This document shows positions 42,335-52,586 of a stretch of DNA of 64,000 nucleotides, one piece after another. This DNA is from Stictocephala bisonia (lineage: Eukaryota; Arthropoda; Insecta; Hemiptera; Membracidae). Below the pieces are notes generated by a model. That model saw only the letters and a program-made list of their open reading frames with translations. It made no database searches and was not told where the DNA came from. The position numbers and the translations under genes were made by a program. The stretch's first letter is position 1; every line of letters starts with the position of its first letter. Where the stretch lies: NCBI GenBank assembly GCA_035578905.1, contig JAQJVL010000309.1, forward strand, positions 697,501 to 761,500, in the 5' to 3' direction.

Positions 42335-44060
42335 ATAAATTGTGACAACTCGGACGAGAACAGATTTGTCATTATTATACTTCATTAAAATAATAAAGGG
42401 GTGAAGGTTACTGAAGCATTATGTACCTTATTCATTGTACCATTTGGCTTTGCACGCTATAGTACCGAACAGCTTGCTAAGGCAGCGCCTGTTAATGGTA
42501 TTTGGGAAATGCTTGGAATAGTTCAGATGGACCACTGCACTGACTGCTATTTTGATGTTGTTTATCTTATCGGGTTCTCAGACAGTGGTTTCTGGTTTTT
42601 AGGTTTCACCATATATTTTGGGAAAGCTGGCGGGCAAGCGGTCTTGAGGGTGAGGGATCAGAGCTTTGAACCTGACTGAGAGATAGCACATCCTTCATTG
42701 ACTGGGAATATTTATCAGTAATGTTCACCTTGCACTGCACTTGTTCTCTCCCTTACTTTGTCTGAATAAGTTCCCCTCATTTGAATAAAAATGTACAGTA
42801 TATATTATGTGAAGTAAATAAAAATCTTTTTAAAAAATTGAGCTTACAACTAACATCAATCTCAATATTTACAGTTTTTATTAAAATAAATTACTTTAAA
42901 CATCAAAATAATAAACAGCTTAATTATAGGTACTTAGTGTGACAATATGGCCTGCTAAGTACCTCTAAGGCCTAAAGTGACTTTTGAAGAGCATCACATG
43001 GAGATATTTCATGACCAGGGTCATACTGGAAATAAAAATTCTACAATAACCTATGAAAAGAGATAACCTTACTTTAAAATATTAGTTTACTTTTATGATA
43101 AATTAAAGACCGATGTCAGCTAAGATAATGCTTAATTGATATAATGTTTTTAATGCTTCAAAGATTTCTATCATTGATTTTAAGAGCAAATTTAAAGTAT
43201 CCTAAAAACAACATATTGTCTGCATATTTTTATGCATTTAAAAGACTGTACCACCAATTTATAAAAGTATATCAAATTAATGTAGAGCTAACATGACAAA
43301 TTCACATTAAAAATTATACTTACAAATTTGTTGAATATGCCAGAAATCGTTTTATAACGGAATAAAAATCATGTTGCTATATCAATTACGCTCTATTTCA
43401 CCCAACATTAACCTTACTAAAGAATAATCTATATTTAACAAGAGAAGGTAAACATACAAATCATGCATATCTTGGAATATAACAAATAAGTCATAACTGC
43501 CCCTCCACTTCTCACTTTCTCTCTCTCAATCTCTTCCTCAACTTCATCCGATTTACTATAGTGCTTGTATATAACAAATATGTCTCATTACCATATTATT
43601 TGTAATACTTTATTTTTTTCACCATTACCCATTATTGGTCACTTAAATAATCAACATTTTCCCTATGTGTACAACTCCATTAACTCCTATGTGTACACAA
43701 TAACTTTCCGAAACAAATTAATGATTGTGATTGCTAGTAGTATTAATGTGCGAGTGTGTTTTAAATCTTATAATAATAGTTTCTTTTTCTTAATTATTTC
43801 TGAAGTAAATATAATACATTTTTAGTATAGCCTTCTTTATTTGTTTAGTGAATTACTTTGTACAGTATTTAATTTTAATTATGATACTGTTGTTTGAATA
43901 AATTATCCTTGTAAATTTTCTAATGACGATTAATAGCATTTAAAATGTGTCGATGAAGTCTATATAAATATTGTACTTATTTGAAAACGAATAAACTCTA
44001 ATGTCTATGTCACTATAGTTCATACAATTTAAGCCCTCGTATATTATGTGTAGAATTGTT
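42335..44060. other. Intron sequence, no gene seen
   Basis: AT-rich EBP2 intron. Frames such as one at 42401-42679 begin with non-ATG codons and show no family motif. A pyrimidine-rich run (CTTTCTCTCTCTCAATCTC) lies at about 43508-43545. Confidence 0.5.
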
Positions 44061-44062
44061 AT

Positions 44063-44299
44063 TAACTAGAATCTACAGTTTCCGGTGACAACCGCGTCAA
44101 GGTAATATCTACAATATTTACAAGATGACCAGACGTTTCGCCCATACTGTGATGTGGCATCCTCAGTGTTTTCTCTGTCAGTCTCAGAGAAAACACTGAG
44201 GATGCCACATCACAGTATGGGCGAAACGTCTGGTCATCTTGTAAATATTGTAGATAGTACCTTGACGCGGTTGTCACCGGAAACTGTAGATTCTAGTTA
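44063..44299. repeat. 115-bp-arm palindrome with hammerhead-like core (Penelope-like terminus?)
   Basis: Left arm 44063-44177 and right arm 44185-44299 are inverted copies with about one mismatch and a 7-nt loop. Each arm contains ACTGAGGATGCCAC...TATGGGCGAAACGTCTGG. CTGAGGA followed by a short GCC/GGC stem and GAAAC resembles the conserved core of hammerhead ribozymes (CUGANGA...GAAA), which occur in the terminal repeats of Penelope-like retroelements. No reverse transcriptase is attached. The palindrome is seen directly; the ribozyme and family call are inference. Confidence 0.75.
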
Positions 44300-44599
44300 T
44301 GACACCGGCCGCTTAAGCCTAAGTTCTAAGATTAGAATAGTTATTGTTTGTTAATTTTTATTCTAAAGTCTATTATTGTATTGTGTATGTCTTATGATTT
44401 GTGTAATTGTCTTTTAGTATATTATGTGTAAAATGTATATTATAATTGTCATATTGTGTTTTGTGTATGTGTAATTTATTTGAGCCATTAGTTGTTGAAT
44501 TTGACGTACTATTATTTAATAACAACAAAACTTTATTTGTTTATCTATCATTATGTCCATAGATTTTTGAGTAATCTTAACCTAATGGATTCCACTTAC

Positions 44600-44689
44600 C
44601 ACATCATTTATAAAAACCTTTTTCTTTTCTTCGATGACTGGTACATTCAATCCAGGTTTTATTATTCCTTTTTCAAATGCATTTTGCAG
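44600..44689 (-). CDS. EBP2: EBP2 homologue, first exon recognised
   Basis: A 90-bp exon between acceptor GTTTTCTAG and donor GTAAGT, encoding LQNAFEKGIIKPGLNVPVIE followed by EKKKVFINDV. The 'LQ.AF..G.LKPGLN' motif is the conserved start of the structured part of EBP2. Phase 0 at both ends. The acidic N-terminal segment with the start Met must lie further upstream (higher coordinates) but I could not find it in the remaining 19 kb. The following intron is 2.8 kb with a pogo-type MITE and a palindrome. Confidence 0.93.
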
Positions 44690-44694
44690 CTAGA

Positions 44695-46640
44695 AAACAC
44701 ATGAACACATTTGTGTTATATAGCAAGCAATTAATTCATTACAATATAAAGTTCTGCCTACAGTAAAACACATAACCTTTACCCTGGCATCGCCCGAAAA
44801 TAGGGCAAAAATTATCAATCTGAAGTTGGCAACACCTAAAAATTGGGCGATGTTGCTTGCAGCTAATAATTCAGTTATTATAAAACGTGTTGTCGTAATC
44901 GAAATGATTGTTATACTATTGGATAGAGGGAGTAACGATGATCAGTTATTGTTATAAAAAACATCTACATTAGTACAAAACCATTGTTATAATAAATTGT
45001 TGGAAGATAGTGTTACCATGGAAACAAAATTTGCTGTTCACACATTGTTGTAGTTATATGACAACCAACTGTAATATTCATTTGCATGTAATACATAACT
45101 ATATATTTTCTAAAACTAGATAAAATTTAGAAACTTATGGATTTCTTCAAGATCTATTAGTACTCTATAAATATTTTCAAAGGGCAGTTCCCCTGAAAAT
45201 GTTTTATTTAAAAACTAAAAACAAAATTCATCATAACATGCTGCATTTTGTGTAGCAAAAATATTTTTTGACATTTCTGAGTAAAATTATTAGTGATACA
45301 AAATTATTAGTGACTTTTTTTAAATATCCATTTAATTTTTTATTTTATTTATTTTTTTTTTTTCATTTTCTTGAGGTTGGTAAAAAGTCAATACATTTAG
45401 TTTAGTTGGGTTAAAACTGAAATGCCTATGACTGTTCTCCAAGAGAAATAGATATATTTCTTTTTGTAGTTAGTTTTAACTGGTATATTGCATATAGTTT
45501 CAGAACATGATTCATCGGAAAAATTGTATTTGCATTTTTAGATGACAAATAACTGTCATGTAATGGTTGTCAGATTAACATCCTGAGTAAACAAATATAT
45601 CATGTATTTTTTTAAGTTATGAAAAATAATGCCAAATAATGAAAATACATAAAAAATAACATATAACCTAGTTAAAAAAGGCAGTTTCCAATTTTTTTGT
45701 CAATTGTACATTTTTTCATAGAAATTAATGTACTGTAATAGAAGCATAGATTATTACTGATAAATGTTAGGGAGAGTTCTTAATAATGATTAATTGTTAA
45801 AAAAATTAACTTATATAAATATAGTACTGTAGATATTTATTCACTGAAAATTCATTTGCAAAGATTTCATAGTACATAATTATTTACATTAACCTAATCC
45901 TAGTCAACAAACAATCTAAGAGGCATTAACAATGTTGTCAGCTGATTGTATGTTCAGAGTAAAACCACTGTTGTAAAACTGTAAATATTTTGATTGTATG
46001 TATGAATTGGGATAAGAAAATAAGTTTTTATTATCTTATTTGTATACTTATGGATTGCTCAAGGTCTCCTTTGAGTGAAAACGGCACAAGACGAGTTATT
46101 AAACAGTACACTAGACACTAGGTACACAATTCTATGAATACTGTATAAATTTAACCCAAGTTTCCATGCATATTTCCAAAGATCTTATAAATTTAAAATT
46201 TGTTTGTATGGTTTTTGTTTCTATTAAATTGTTTAAATATGAAACTCAGATAGGATATTCTTAATTGCCATGACTGCCAAAGACATTGTGAAAATGATAA
46301 ATTATGTTAAAAATGACAAAAACAAATACATTTTGAGATAGGGCTAATGAGTTGAACTTTTCAAAATATAAATAGAAAAAATAATCCTTTCAGTGATACA
46401 AATAATTATAAACAATGTAATTTGTTTGTAATAGTATTATGGTTTAAACATTTCATAAAATCTATTTAATAAATAAATGTTTTTATCATAGGTACTATGA
46501 TGTTGATAAAAAATATAGATATTGAATAAAAGATTCTGTCTCTGGACACCTCAAAAGGATGACATAACCCAAAACGTCCTTAGGCACTGCGGACATGTCT
46601 TGGCTCCCCACTTGGGCATATTCTTTAATGCCCTCTTGTA
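44695..46640. other. No gene seen; expected to include EBP2 intron or 5' region
   Basis: AT-rich sequence with long T- and A-runs (for example 45340-45365). A short imperfect inverted motif CATCGCCCGAAAAT / TTGGGCGATG occurs at 44788-44850. No exon with a matching donor and acidic N-terminus was recognised. Confidence 0.45.
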
Positions 46641-48360
46641 GAGAGGTATATTTCCAGGCAATCTCAAATTAAGCCATATTGTACCAATATATAAATCTGG
46701 AGATCAGGAGGAAGCAGCAAACTATAGGCTAATAGCTATCCAACCAGTTCTTACGGAAATTTTTGAAAGTATCATTCTAGATAGATTATCTTTTTCTATG
46801 AAGCACCTAATCACTCCCGAACAGCATGGGTTCTGAAGTGAAGATCCGCGATCACAAATTTGCCATGAACACTGAGGGAATTCTCTTGGAACCCTTTTCA
46901 AATCACCACCAAGTAGATTGTACATACTTACTTTTCTAAAGCTTTTGATCAGGTTAATCTGGCCAAGCTGGAAGGATATGGTATTCATGGTACACTACTG
47001 AAATGGATAGAGTTTTCTTCTGGACTGTGGGCTCATAGTGAGATACGGAAATTTAACCTCAAGAGTATTGTATGCTTTTTCAAGAATCACACTTATCCTC
47101 ATTTATTTTCAATTTATTTGTGAACGATATTGCAAATATCATAAATGGCAGTTTTCTTATGTTTGCCGATGACATCAAAGTCTTCAGAGAAATCACTTCA
47201 ACGGAAGACTAACCGGCTGCAAAACATCCTTCTAAAAATATAACACTGGTGTGGAGAAAATAAAGTACAAGTGAACGTCACACAACACAAATTTATTTTA
47301 CAATATAAACACAAAATACACAAATATATTGCAATACAAGTACAAAATGCGCAAATATTATGGTGATCGATTTCGATGAACCACACTCACCTTCCTCAGA
47401 CCAGAGGGATTCACAAAAGAATCATTTATGTGAATTCCTCTGGTCTGAGGGAGGTGAGTATGGTTCACCGAAATCTGCATATATATATTTATATTTTGCG
47501 AATTTTGTACTTGTATAGTAATAAATCTGTGCATTTTGTGTTTATATTGTAATAAATTTGTGTTGTATGACGTTCACTTGTACTTTATTTGTACCAACAC
47601 ATACTGTGCTAATTAAAAAACTATGTGAAGAAAATTACACGGACCTCACCATAGCCAAGGTTTTTACTTTCAACAGAACTCGGGATCGGGATCAACACAC
47701 TTTGTCTATGACTTGGACGGAATACTTATAAGGAGTGTCTCAGAATTTAACGACCTAGGTTTAATAGTGTCTCCTTCTTTTTTCTGTCAAGAGCATATTA
47801 CCCACATTTGTAAAAGATCAAATTCATTAATGGGCATCATATTCAGAACATCACGTGACTTTCACTCGCCCAACACAATCCCGACGTTATACAAAACGCT
47901 TGTGGGACCCATTCTGGAGTATGCATCGGTTGTTTGGTCACCTCACAACTTATGCAATATTGAATCTTAAAACAAAAGCCAAACCCGAATATTACGCCTC
48001 ATTAGAATGCAATATGGCTATGGATATCTTGAAGTTCCCCTCAACGAACTGGTGCAGGATCTTGGACTTTCTCCACTAGTGGACAGCAGAAGAATAATGG
48101 ATCTGGGCTTCCTCCACAAACTGATCAATGGTCACCTTGATTGCCCTGAACTCCTGGCGAAGGTGAATCTGCGGGTGCCAAGATGAACAAGATTAGCTGA
48201 CACACCCAAAGCAGAATAACATGCGACAGGACGACATTGTCGCAGAACGAAAGAGACAGCTACAGAAAGAAATCGTCTAGTTGACAAACTATTTTTTTGT
48301 ATTCCAAAATTACAACATTCATTTCTGCAGAACGACTTGGTTTTGTGTATAAACAATTAG
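46640..48360 (+). pseudogene. Non-LTR reverse transcriptase, decayed, interrupted by a palindrome
   Basis: In order: LSHIVPIYKSGDQEEAANYR, IAIQPVLTEIFESIILDRLS, ITPEQHGF, SKAFDQVNLAKL (in another frame), LMFADDIKVFREI (FADD box), then the palindrome at 47258-47588. The frame continues with DLDGILIRSVSEFNDLGLIV, KTLVGPILEYASVVWSPHN, ELVQDLGLSPLVDSRRIMDL and a C-terminal end. This wording matches a jockey/Penelope-unrelated insect non-LTR RT family distinct from the KKGPKD-type copies. Numerous frameshifts and stops. No endonuclease is readable upstream. Confidence 0.85.
47258..47588. repeat. ~150-bp-arm palindrome with hammerhead-like core, inserted in a retroelement
   Basis: Left arm 47258-47416 and right arm 47430-47588 are inverted copies (ACAAGTGAACGTCA...; GGTCTGAGG...). 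On the outward strand of the left arm the centre reads CTGAGGAAGGTGAGTGTGG followed by TTCATCGAAAT: CTGAGGA, a GGTGA/TCATC stem and GAAA, as in a hammerhead core. The right arm has CTGAGGGAGGTGAG...TTCACCGAAAT with one extra G. It splits the RT of the 46640-48360 element after its FADD box. Confidence 0.75.
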
Positions 48361-48519
48361 AACCGTATTTGTAGTGCAACTTAATGACAAACTATGTACT
48401 AACTGATTCAGAATGACAGATGGTATTTGCGATTTTACGCAATGATCTACAGCTAACTGCAGTGAGACGAAAGTCAGTCGCCGGTCACCTTCAACGCATC
48501 TGCAAGTTCGCATAAACCC

Positions 48520-48722
48520 TAACCACACTACGCCATTCTAGAGATAGGTATAGGTAGTTCTTTTCAGGACTAGTACACGACCGAATCGTACACTGTAATG
48601 AAGTAGTTCAAAATGACTACCTACACTACGTCATTCTAGAGATGGGTAACTTGCAAGCAAGACTAGTAAACGACCGAATGGTTCACTGTAATGAACTAGG
48701 TGAATAAACTGGTTCAAAATGA
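48520..48722 (+). repeat. Tandem duplication, unit about 100 bp
   Basis: A unit with CACTACGCCATTCTAGAGAT, ACGACCGAAT and ACTGTAATGAA...TTCAAAATGAC occurs at about 48526-48624 and 48627-48722. The copies are about 80% identical. It lies between two non-LTR elements. Confidence 0.8.
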
Positions 48723-48781
48723 CACAACGACTTGTATAAGCGATGGCTTGAGTGATTTATAGTTTTGTTTCATAGACACGT

Positions 48782-49701
48782 TTTTATTACTATAGACACA
48801 TAAGGTGCCTTGAGGAAGAAGCGAAACTACTGAAAACTCAAGTTTATTCTAAATTCTGCCCCAACTCAACTCAAATAGTAGAACTACTGACCCTTTCAAA
48901 CATCTTTGAACCGTTAAGTACAAATAATGAAATCTCTCAACCATTTACAATAGTCACTTCTAAAAACAACAAAAAGAAAATTAAACACCATAAATTTCAC
49001 TTGCCGTCAACAAAAGCAATTTCGAATAAAACCATCAACAAACAAAATCCTATTTCAGTTTATACTCCTTTTAAAACAGTTCTAATAGCCGGAGACAGCC
49101 ATGCACGGCACCTTGCTGCTCTAGTAAATGAGTAGACATCTGATCGCACAAAAGTCACCGGTATGTGCAAACCCGGCGCCAGTCTCATGGACATCTTCAC
49201 AAACTCCTTCACACCGCCTTATTGTGTGGTGCGATTGCTGGGACAAATGACGTGGCTGCTGGGAGACAGGAAATCATCCTCCAAAACATGGAGGGAATAT
49301 TACTCAACATCAGGCAGACCTCTAACATCTTAGTGTGTCCCTTACCACCTCGACATGACCTGCCTTGCGTCAGCCCTGTTCATAACGTCATCTCTGGAGT
49401 GAACGCATACTTAGCTCAGCTATGTGCTCGCTACCATGGAGTGAAACTCCTAGACATCTCAAGCATTAGGCGGCGTCATTACACAACTCACGGACTACAT
49501 CTGAGAGCTAGTGGGAAGCGCCTGCTATCGAAATGCATCGCAGATGGCCTTACCTCGATGCCCGCTTCCAGACGCCGCCGACACCCCGTTGCGGATACTG
49601 TTAAGTCCTCCAGCTCTTCTCAACCTCAGCCATCGGCCCCATCAGTGCCAGAACCCTACAGTTTACGTTACAACACATACTCCGATGCCGTCACCCAATG
49701 A
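48782..49701 (+). pseudogene. CR1-like ORF1 with SGNH-hydrolase domain, frameshifted
   Basis: The frame is open from at least 48782, with a charged helix (CLEEEAKLLKTQ) and a Lys/Asn-rich linker. It then reads VLIAGDSHARHLAALVNE (GDS block with the nucleophile Ser). An in-frame TAG follows, then in the next frames GAIAGTNDVAAGRQEI (GxND block) and YTTHGLHLRASGKRLLSKCI (His block), and a Ser/Pro-rich end at 49701. SGNH/GDSL esterase-like domains are the known ORF1 feature of CR1-type elements. At least one stop and one frameshift break it. The Met start is not visible, so the element is 5'-truncated. ORF2 begins about 50 bp downstream. Confidence 0.8.
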
Positions 49702-49752
49702 TCAGCCAGAAATACTTTTAACCCAAGTGTACATCATCAAAAAAAAAAACCT

Positions 49753-52586
49753 TTGTATACCAATAAAATTAAAAACAGGGTAGGGAAACCATATTGCAAA
49801 TCAAAATTAACCAACCAAAATTCTAAATTTAAAAATAAAACAATAAAACTAATCCATTTAAATGCTCAAACAGCTACTAATAAGGTAGATGAACTGGATC
49901 TCCTGTGCAATGAGCTAGAGCCTGATATATTAATTGTCTCTGAGCATGGTTTTATGCATGAAAATATAAATATTTTCAAAATTGAAAACTTTGAATTGGC
50001 CAGTGTTTATAATCAAAAACATTTCAGAGGAGGTGATGTAGCAATTTTTGTTAAAAATCATATCAAATTTCAGCAAATCAAAATTAGTTACACATCTGAA
50101 CTTGTTTTTGAAGTCCACAGCATTAAAATCAATTCAAAGCAGCATGGAAAATTCAATATTATTGGATTGTATCGATCTCCTAATGGTTGTGCTGACGCTT
50201 TCTTTGAAAAGTCCGAAACACTTTTAAATTTTGTCAACAAAGGACAATCTAAATTTTTAATCATGGGGGATTTTAATATTAATGTTTTGAACCACTCACA
50301 CCCTCTAACCCAGCGGCTCCGCGATATTTTAAACTATTTTAGTCTAAATTGTACTGTGAATTCCCCAACTTGAATATCTAGCACAACAAAAACATCCATC
50401 GACAACGTTATCACAAATATTTTGGATGCTAAGGTCTCTGTACTTGACGCGACCATATCGGATCATTTTGCTCAGGAGGTTACGGTCACTGGTTGTTCTC
50501 TGGATTTCGAAACCTCAAAGCCCCAGAACCGTAGACTCACTCGTCATCATAACATTGTAAAACTCAAAAACTTTCTTGAGTGTGAATCCTGGATTTTCCT
50601 CAATCATTATAATGATGCAAATGCAATGTACAATGCATTCAATGATCGTTTAATTTACTATCTAAACATAGTATGTCCCTTTAAATGTTTTAAAAAAGCT
50701 CAAGGTCAAAAGAAAAGTTCATGGGTCATCAAAGGGATTTTGATTTCAAGAGAGAAAATCAAATTCTATCACTCAATCTTCATTCACGCACAAAACGAGC
50801 GTTTTAAACATTTTTTAGAACTTATACAAGAGTGTATAGACAGGTCATAAAGGCCGCAAAGACATATAACATTGAAAAAACTTTAAAATTCAGTGAAAAT
50901 TTTTCAAAAACTACTTGGACCATAATTAATCATCAACGATTTCAAAATTCTCAAAAAAATCCAAGTCAATAAAATTATACGACAGTGACATAAAGAGAGA
51001 AGATCCTGTGACTGTTGCTAATTTATTCAACAAGTACTTTAGTTTTGAGGTCGACTCTAATTTCACGGGATCTACTAATCATCCACAAGGTTTTTGATCG
51101 CCAGTGACGTCTATGGTGTTGACCCCTGTTGATGAGAACGAGATGGCTCGGGTCATGCAGGGACTTAGCTCAAAGAAATCATGCGATATTAATGGCTTTT
51201 CAGTTTGGTCGCTTAAACAATGCTATAAGCAATTGTTGGTGCCACTAACCAAACTTGTTAACATTTCATTTGAAACAGGGATCTTTCAGACATCCTGAAA
51301 ACAGCAAAAATGGTTCCAATTTTTAAAAAGGATGATTCTTGCATAATCAGCAATTATCATCCTATTTCAATTCTGCCCACCATCAGCAAGGTTTTTGAAG
51401 ATATTTCTGGCACAGTTGGAAAATTTTCTTTCACGCCATGACATTCTGGATCCTGAACAACATGGATTCAGGAAAAACAAGTCAACTGTCGATGCAGTCA
51501 CAAATTTTATAGAGCTCGTTGTCGATGGATTGGAGAGAAGAGATCATTTTTGCTATGAGACACAGTTGTACCAGTTGGAGTCTTGTGGCGTTCGAGGTTT
51601 GTCGCACAAATGGGTCTCGTCATACCTTAAAGACAGGATCCAGTATGCACAGGTTGAGAATGCCCTATCAGGCAAAACGCTTATAACCCAAGGTGTCCCA
51701 TAGGGTTCAATCCTTGGTCCAGTTTTGTTTAATCTCTATATCAATGGACTAAAATCTTCAATTCAATTCGGAAAAGTCATTCAGTCCGCTGATGACACGA
51801 CTCTTTGTGAGATAGACAGATCATCACGTGATTTAGAAGTAAAATCATCTATTGATCTGAATCAATGCATTCAACATTTTAATAAAATGGGCCTGAAAAC
51901 AAACAATTCTAAGTCAAATTTCATAACATTTTCTCTTCTTGAACACTTTGAACAGAACCAAATTACAGTAATGGTGGAATAGTGTACTCTTAGAGGAAAC
52001 AGAGTCCACGAAGTTCCTTGGAATACACCTTGACAAGGGTTGACTTGGGACGTTCACATTGACAGTATGTGTGCTAGAGTTAACTCGGGCATTTTTGCTC
52101 TGCGCAACCTGGCACAATTCTTCTCCCTGGAAGTCTTAAAACTTCCAGTTTATGGCTTGATCCATACCCACTTAGCCTATGGTATAAGACTTTGGGGTAG
52201 CTGTTCTAAATACAAGCTGGAAAGGGTATTTCGACTTCATAAAAGAGCTGTCAGAACTATTTTTAAATTAAACATTAGAGAGTCGTGTCGAGAAGCGTTT
52301 AGGGAGCTTAGATTATTGACCCTACTCTGCCTCTATATATTGGAGGTCGCCCTGTACTGCAAGTCAAAGTGCACTTTAACGCGCGGTAGGGATGTTCACT
52401 CTTATGAAACTAGAGGAAGGAATAATTACAGAACGCAGACATAGAAGCGCAGCTTTCGAGCGTCTGCCATCACAAGTGGGTGTAAACATAATTAATTTGC
52501 TCCCTGAACAAATTAAAAATCAAAACCTGAATTTGTTCAAGACGTTTAAAACACCTTTTGGTGGAAAATGCTTTTTATTCAGTTGA
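49753..52586 (+). pseudogene. CR1-like ORF2 (endonuclease + reverse transcriptase), broken
   Basis: The endonuclease reads IKLIHLNAQTATNKVDELDL, LIVSEHGFMHENI, IIGLYRSPNGC, FLIMGDFNINVLNH, then a TGA near 50371 and, in frame, SIDNVITNI and ATISDHFAQEVTV. RT follows in pieces: MARVMQGLSSKKSCDINGFS, HGFRKNKSTVDAVTNFIELV, a deletion that removes the first catalytic block (RDHFCYE joined to TQLYQLESCG), an in-frame stop in QGVP-stop-GSILGP, and SADDTTL for YADD. After 52040 the C-terminal domain WDVHIDSMCARVNSGIFALR ends at 52586. The 3' UTR ends near 52795 in an ATTTATTTATTT tail. Dead copy of the same clade as the 16656-18728 element. Confidence 0.9.

Noticed and set aside
42401..42679. 92-codon frame between EBP2 exons
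   Set aside because: Begins at a GTG, shows no recognisable motif and lies in an intron; treated as chance.
44062..44354. Two mirrored open frames (both strands) at 44.1 kb
   Set aside because: They are the two strands of one palindrome, not genes.
48795..48830. Hammerhead-like string CTTGAGGAAGAAGCGAAAC
   Set aside because: The core would need CTGANGA and has an extra T, no closing stem is visible, and the stretch is better explained as coding sequence of the CR1 ORF1.
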